Source: Actinomycetota bacterium
Lineage (GTDB): Bacteria > Actinomycetota > Thermoleophilia > Gaiellales > Gaiellaceae
DNA length: 19,733 bases
Assembly (NCBI GenBank): GCA_005885085.1
Contig: VAXY01000073.1
Location: 1 to 19,733 of the forward strand
Reading direction: 5' to 3'
The position numbers and the translations under genes were made by a program. Shown here in pieces: positions 13,205-19,733 of this stretch. The first letter of the stretch is position 1. Every line of letters begins with the position of its first letter. The notes under the pieces are model-generated. The model saw only the letters and a list, made by a program, of their open reading frames with translations. It searched no databases and was not told the DNA's origin.

Positions 13205-13603
13205 GTGGGCTATCACGTCGCCGACGCAGCGACGTTCGAGTGGGACGAGCGGCCGCCGGGCGTAGAGGGACAGCAACCGCGGCTGGCCGCGGACGTCACG
13301 AGCACGGCCGAGCTGAAGCATTCCCGCGGTCGGGTCTGGCGCTATCCCCCGGGAACGCGCGGACGCCGGCACGCCGACAAGGCACAGGAAGAAGTCTTCG
13401 TCGTCATCTCCGGGCAGTTGACGATGCTGCTCGGCGATCCGCCAGACCGGGTCGACGTGGGCCCGCAGAGCGTCGTCGCCGTCGAGCCCGGCACGCCGCT
13501 CCAGGCGCGCAACGAAGGCAGCGAGGAGCTCGTGCTGTATATCTACGGCGCGCCGCCCGAGCAGGAGGGCGCCGACTTCTTCGACGACCCGGGCGACCTC
13601 TAG
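13205..13603 (+). CDS. Cupin domain protein
   Basis: A 132-aa single-domain cupin (small beta-barrel). Motif 1 is recognisable as PPGTRGRRHADKAQEEVFVVISG (48-70) and motif 2 as GPQSVVAVEPGTPLQARN (86-103). Of the usual metal ligands, H56 and a glutamate (62 or 63) remain. The second His of the HxH pair is Asp58 and the His of motif 2 is Gln100, so metal binding may be weak or altered. The substrate is unknown; many such cupins bind sugars or small acids. GTG 13205 is set by the TAGGAT box 6 bases upstream. The stop shares CTAG with the convergent methyltransferase stop. Confidence 0.85.
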   Translation: MGYHVADAATFEWDERPPGVEGQQPRLAADVTSTAELKHSRGRVWRYPPGTRGRRHADKAQEEVFVVISGQLTMLLGDPPDRVDVGPQSVVAVEPGTPLQARNEGSEELVLYIYGAPPEQEGADFFDDPGDL

Positions 13604-14328
13604 CCCGATTTCTCCCAGACGCCGACGAGCTTCGTGCTCTCGCTCGTGAAGGGCTCGCCCTTCCAGCCGCTCCAGCGCTCGCGCAACGTCATCCCGGCAA
13701 GGCGCGCCATCAGGTCGAGCTCCGACGGCCACACGTAGCGGAACGGGATCGAGAACTTCCCGAACTTCCCGTCCACCTCGCGGTAGTGATGCGAGATCAG
13801 ACCCTGGTTCGCGACGTCGTACTCGTCGAGCCCGAGGCGCGTCTCGCTGAAATGGAACGGACGGATCGTCTCGCCGAATGGCAGCCGCTGCAGATCGGGG
13901 AGGCCGACCTCGATCACGAAGCAGCCACCCGGCTCGAGGTGCGCCGCGACGTTCTGGAAGCACGCAACCTGCGCGTCCTGCGTCGTCAGGTTCATGATCG
14001 TGTTGCAGACCAGATATGCGAGCGTGAACGTGTCCTCGACGGTCGTCGTCGCGAAGTCACCGACCGTGACAGCGATCTCCTTCGCATCCGGCTTCGCGCG
14101 CAGCCGCGCGACCATCGCCGGGGAGAGGTCGATCCCGTGCACACGCAAGCCGCGCTGCGCCAGCGGGACCGCGACGCGGCCGGTGCCGATGCCCAACTCG
14201 AGCACCGAGCCGCCACGCGCGCGCCCGACCAGGAAATCGACGACGGGGTCGAGCACCGCCGGGTCGAACCCGTCGACCTCGTCGTCGTACCGGGCGGCGA
14301 TCTCCTCGCCGAAGTAGTCGGTCGGCAT
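13600..14328 (-). CDS. Class I SAM-dependent methyltransferase
   Basis: A 242-aa cytosolic protein. Motif I is VLELGIGTGRVA (42-53), motif II is GIDLS (65-69) with the acidic residue that binds the SAM ribose, and a DTFTLAYLVCNTIMNL segment (about 107-122) forms the strand-4 region. Then comes LEPGGCFVIEVG (about 140-151). The rest (FGETIRPFHF, YREVDGKFGKFSIPFRYVWPSELDLMARLAGM) is the substrate-side cap typical of small-molecule methyltransferases. The substrate is unknown. ATG 14328 lies 4 bases after the clpB stop, with no promoter space, so it is probably expressed as the last gene of the heat-shock operon. Confidence 0.88.
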   Translation of the reverse strand: MPTDYFGEEIAARYDDEVDGFDPAVLDPVVDFLVGRARGGSVLELGIGTGRVAVPLAQRGLRVHGIDLSPAMVARLRAKPDAKEIAVTVGDFATTTVEDTFTLAYLVCNTIMNLTTQDAQVACFQNVAAHLEPGGCFVIEVGLPDLQRLPFGETIRPFHFSETRLGLDEYDVANQGLISHHYREVDGKFGKFSIPFRYVWPSELDLMARLAGMTLRERWSGWKGEPFTSESTKLVGVWEKSG

Positions 14329-14332
14329 GGAC

Positions 14333-16801
<2,469 letters not shown>

Positions 16802-16802
16802 C

Positions 16803-17168
16803 TCAGTGCTTCGGGATCAGGTCGACGGGCGGCTTCCAGGGCACGAGCTCACGGCGGTAGTGGCGGTGGACCTCGTTGATGGCCTGGCGCATCTCGCGCT
16901 CCATCCGGTCGAGACGCCTGCGCATGCGCAGCAACTCGTCCTGCAGGCGGAGCACGTGCTCGACGCCGGCGAGGTTCAAACCGAGCTCGTTCGTGAGCCG
17001 CTGGATCAGCCGCAGCCGCTCGAGGTCTGCCTCCGAGTACAGCCTCGTGTTGCCGGCCGTCCGCTTCGGCCGGATCAGACCCTTGTTCTCGTAGATGCGC
17101 AAGGTCTGCGGATGCATGCCGACGAGCTCGGCCGCGATGGAGATCATGTAACGCGGGCGGGCGTCCAT
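16803..17168 (-). CDS. hspR: MerR-family heat-shock repressor HspR
   Basis: A 121-aa regulator. The N-terminal MerR HTH (about 7-30) reads YMISIAAELVGMHPQTLRIYENKGLIRP, followed by the wing RTAGNTRLYSEADLERLRLIQRL. This is very close to the HspR consensus. A coiled-coil region (about 75-105, LQDELLRMRRRLDRMEREMRQAI) would mediate dimerisation. HspR, with DnaK as co-repressor, shuts off the dnaK operon in actinobacteria by binding HAIR sites; the operator would lie upstream of dnaK, outside the window. The start ATG overlaps the stop of the 38-aa ORF by one base (TGATG). The position after dnaJ supports the assignment. Confidence 0.93.
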   Translation of the reverse strand: MDARPRYMISIAAELVGMHPQTLRIYENKGLIRPKRTAGNTRLYSEADLERLRLIQRLTNELGLNLAGVEHVLRLQDELLRMRRRLDRMEREMRQAINEVHRHYRRELVPWKPPVDLIPKH

Positions 17169-17280
17169 CAGTCCCGCTCCTCCCGGAACCTGCGCACGCG
17201 CTCGAGCCTGCGCCGCATCAGCACGTAGCTGGCGACGACGCCGACCGTGCCGACCGAGACGAGGATGAGCGTGGCGAGCT

Positions 17281-17284
<4 letters not shown>
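17168..17284 (-). CDS. 38-aa small membrane protein within the heat-shock operon
   Basis: GTG at 17284 to TGA at 17168 encodes 38 residues: a hydrophobic span LATLILVSVGTVGVVASYVLM (3-23) and a strongly basic tail, RRRLERVRRFREERD. The GTG overlaps the dnaJ stop (GTGA) and the TGA overlaps the hspR start (TGATG), so the frame exactly fills the dnaJ-hspR gap with coupled junctions on both sides. That is hard to explain as chance. The ribosome could use AGTTG/GAGGAG-type sequence at the end of dnaJ. The function is unknown; the predicted orientation is N-out or inserted in the membrane, with the basic tail in the cytoplasm. I know of no such gene in the classical dnaKJ-hspR operons. Confidence 0.6.
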
Positions 17285-18390
<1,106 letters not shown>

Positions 18391-18393
18391 GCG

Positions 18394-18930
18394 TTACGCC
18401 TCGTGGACCGGCGGCCCCGCGACGACGACTCGTGCGGGCCGCAAGACTTTGTCACCCAGCTTGTAGCCCTTCTGCACGACCTCGATCACCGACCCCTCTT
18501 CCTCGTCGGACGGCTGCGACAGCAGCGCCTCGTGGACGTGCGGGTCGAACCTGCCTTCGGTCTCGATCTCGGCGAGGCCTTCCTTGGTCAGCAGATCGGA
18601 CAGCGAGCGGTGCACGAGCCGCACGCCGTCCTCGAGCTTCGCCTCTTCGTGCTCGGCCGCCGCCTCGAGCGCGCGCCCGAGGTCGTCGAGAATCGGGATC
18701 AGCTCCTTGACGAGCCGCTCGTTCGCCCGCTCGGTCAGGGCTGCGTTCTCGCGTGCGTTGCGCTTGCGGAAGTTGTCGAACTCCGCGGCGAGCCGCTGCA
18801 GGCGGTCGAACAGCTCGTCGCGCTCGGCCTGGAGAGCGGCGACGTCGTCGCCGCCGCTCCCGGTCTCCTCGGGACGTGTCTCAGGGACTGTCCCTGGGAC
18901 ATGTTCTTTTGCGACACGCTCGTCGGGCAT
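18394..18930 (-). CDS. grpE: Nucleotide exchange factor GrpE
   Basis: A 178-aa DnaK co-chaperone that releases ADP from DnaK. A variable N-terminus (about 1-28) is followed by the long dimer helix (ALQAERDELFDRLQRLAAEFDNFRKRNARE) and the C-terminal beta domain with FDPHVHEALLSQPSDEEEGSVIEVVQKGYKLGDKVLRPARVVV, close to the family signature. The ATG overlaps the dnaK stop as TAATG. Residues 5-20 are encoded by a palindromic element (18875-18918) that is AT-richer than its surroundings; the frame is kept because this region is not conserved. Confidence 0.96.
   Translation of the reverse strand: MPDERVAKEHVPGTVPETRPEETGSGGDDVAALQAERDELFDRLQRLAAEFDNFRKRNARENAALTERANERLVKELIPILDDLGRALEAAAEHEEAKLEDGVRLVHRSLSDLLTKEGLAEIETEGRFDPHVHEALLSQPSDEEEGSVIEVVQKGYKLGDKVLRPARVVVAGPPVHEA
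18875..18918. repeat. Palindromic mini-element inside grpE
   Basis: Outer arms CGTGTC (18875-18880) and GACACG (18913-18918) enclose CAGGGAC-T-GTCCCTG (18882-18896) and the AT-rich stretch ATGTTCTTTT, unusual in this GC-rich sequence. On the minus strand it reads as a small palindrome followed by GACACGTCC, the same order as the element in the PfkB kinase gene. It looks like a short dispersed repeat inserted in frame in the variable N-terminus of GrpE. Confidence 0.5.
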
Positions 18931-19733
18931 TAGGCCTTCGGAGCCTCCTGCTCCTCGTCGATGACTTCGTAGTCGCCCTCTTCGACGACCTCGTCATCGG
19001 AGCCGCCGGTGCCGCCGTTGCCCTCGGCCGAACCCGTCGCGCCCTGTGTCTGCTGCTGGGCCGACGCGTAGACCGCCTCCGCCAGCTTGTGCGACGCCTC
19101 CTGCAGCGCGTCGGTCTTGGCGCGGATCTCGCCGACGTCGTCGCCCTCGAGGGCCTGCTTCAGCTCCATGATCCGGCCTTCGATCGTCGCCGCGTCCGAC
19201 TCGTCGAGCGCGGAGCGGTGCTCTTTCAGCGAACGCTCCGTCTGATATGCGAGCTGCTCGGCGTGGTTCTTCGTGTCCGCGACCTCGTGGAGCCGTCGCG
19301 CCTCGTCGGCGTGCGCCTCCGCCTCGCGGATCATCTGCTGGACCTCGTCCTCCTTGAGGCCCGAGCCGCCCTCGATCCGGATCTGCTGCTGGTTGCCGGT
19401 GCCGAGGTCGCGCGCCGAGACGTTGATGATCCCGTTCGCGTCGATGTCGAACGAGACCTCGATCTGCGGCATGCCCCGCGGCGCCGGCGGGATGCCGACG
19501 AGCTGGAACTTGCCGAGCGTCTTGTTGAACGCGACCATCTCCGACTCACCCTGCAGCACGTGGATCTCCACCGACGGCTGGTTGTCCTCTGCGGTCGTGA
19601 ACGTCTCCGACTTCTTCGTCGGGATCGTGGTGTTGCGCTCGATCAGCTTCGTGAAGACGCCACCCTTCGTCTCGATCCCGAGCGACAGCGGCGTGACGTC
19701 GAGCAGAAGGATGTCCTTCACCTCGCCCTTGAG
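18930..19733 (-). CDS. dnaK: Chaperone DnaK (Hsp70), C-terminal part
   Basis: The visible 267 residues begin at LKGEVKDILLLDVTPLSLGIETKGG, the interdomain linker and start of the substrate-binding domain. They continue through the beta-sandwich (RNTTIPTKKSETFTTAEDNQPSVEIHVLQGE, FDIDANGIINVSARD) and the helical lid (KEDEVQQMIREAEAHADEARR onward). A Gln/Gly-rich disordered linker and an acidic tail, EVVEEGDYEVIDEEQ, follow. The ATPase domain and promoter lie beyond 19733. DnaK folds proteins with DnaJ and GrpE and acts as HspR co-repressor in actinobacteria. The TAA stop overlaps the grpE ATG. Confidence 0.97.
   Translation of the reverse strand, partial: LKGEVKDILLLDVTPLSLGIETKGGVFTKLIERNTTIPTKKSETFTTAEDNQPSVEIHVLQGESEMVAFNKTLGKFQLVGIPPAPRGMPQIEVSFDIDANGIINVSARDLGTGNQQQIRIEGGSGLKEDEVQQMIREAEAHADEARRLHEVADTKNHAEQLAYQTERSLKEHRSALDESDAATIEGRIMELKQALEGDDVGEIRAKTDALQEASHKLAEAVYASAQQQTQGATGSAEGNGGTGGSDDEVVEEGDYEVIDEEQEAPKA

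Noticed and set aside
12605..13963. A 452-codon minus-strand frame across the secreted protein and cupin
   Set aside because: It runs through a signal-peptide gene, a perfect hairpin and a promoter on the other strand. Its composition is that of a shadow frame.

Overview
The window looks like a stretch of chromosome from a high-GC actinobacterium. Third codon positions are strongly GC-biased. GTG and TTG starts are common. The heat-shock genes follow the actinobacterial order dnaK-grpE-dnaJ-hspR, with clpB attached. The gene set (ROK glucokinase, LCP protein, FmdB zinc ribbon, YtxH-like small protein, GYD protein) and the style of the sequences suggest Thermoleophilia (Gaiellales or Solirubrobacterales). 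That placement is an inference; there is no rRNA here to confirm it. I see no phage, transposase, CRISPR array, tRNA or rRNA.

Layout. 1-608 (-): N-terminal two thirds of a ROK sugar kinase, divergent from an LCP cell-wall ligase (634-1812, +). 1809-3897: FmdB-type zinc ribbon (-), a GT-C-type membrane glycosyltransferase (+) and a small single-span protein (-). 3915-5581 (+): PfkB kinase plus pseudouridine-5'-phosphate glycosidase, together a likely pseudouridine salvage operon. 5587-7277 (-): two-gene ABC-2 transporter. 7301-7775 (+): two small proteins, one of 54 aa with a cysteine-rich tail. 7779-10149 (-): nucleosidase (futalosine-hydrolase-like), anchored beta-propeller-like protein, membrane protein and GYD protein, closely packed. 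10150-10402: a non-coding stretch with stacked hairpins and a clear intrinsic terminator, ahead of a 102-aa unknown protein. 10740-12545 (-): PPOX-family flavoprotein and a LuxR regulator. 12644-13603 (+): a secreted small protein and a cupin. 13600-19733 (-): heat-shock operon dnaK-grpE-dnaJ-(38-aa membrane ORF)-hspR-clpB, followed 4 bases later by a methyltransferase.

Two things stand out. First, many genes have no Shine-Dalgarno sequence but carry a TAnnnT -10-like box 6-7 bases before the start codon, which predicts leaderless mRNAs. Several of these boxes sit in very short divergent gaps where the two -10 boxes share bases. Second, the heat-shock operon contains a 38-aa membrane ORF translationally coupled between dnaJ and hspR, and grpE and the PfkB kinase gene each carry a small palindromic element ending in the same GACACGTCC motif.
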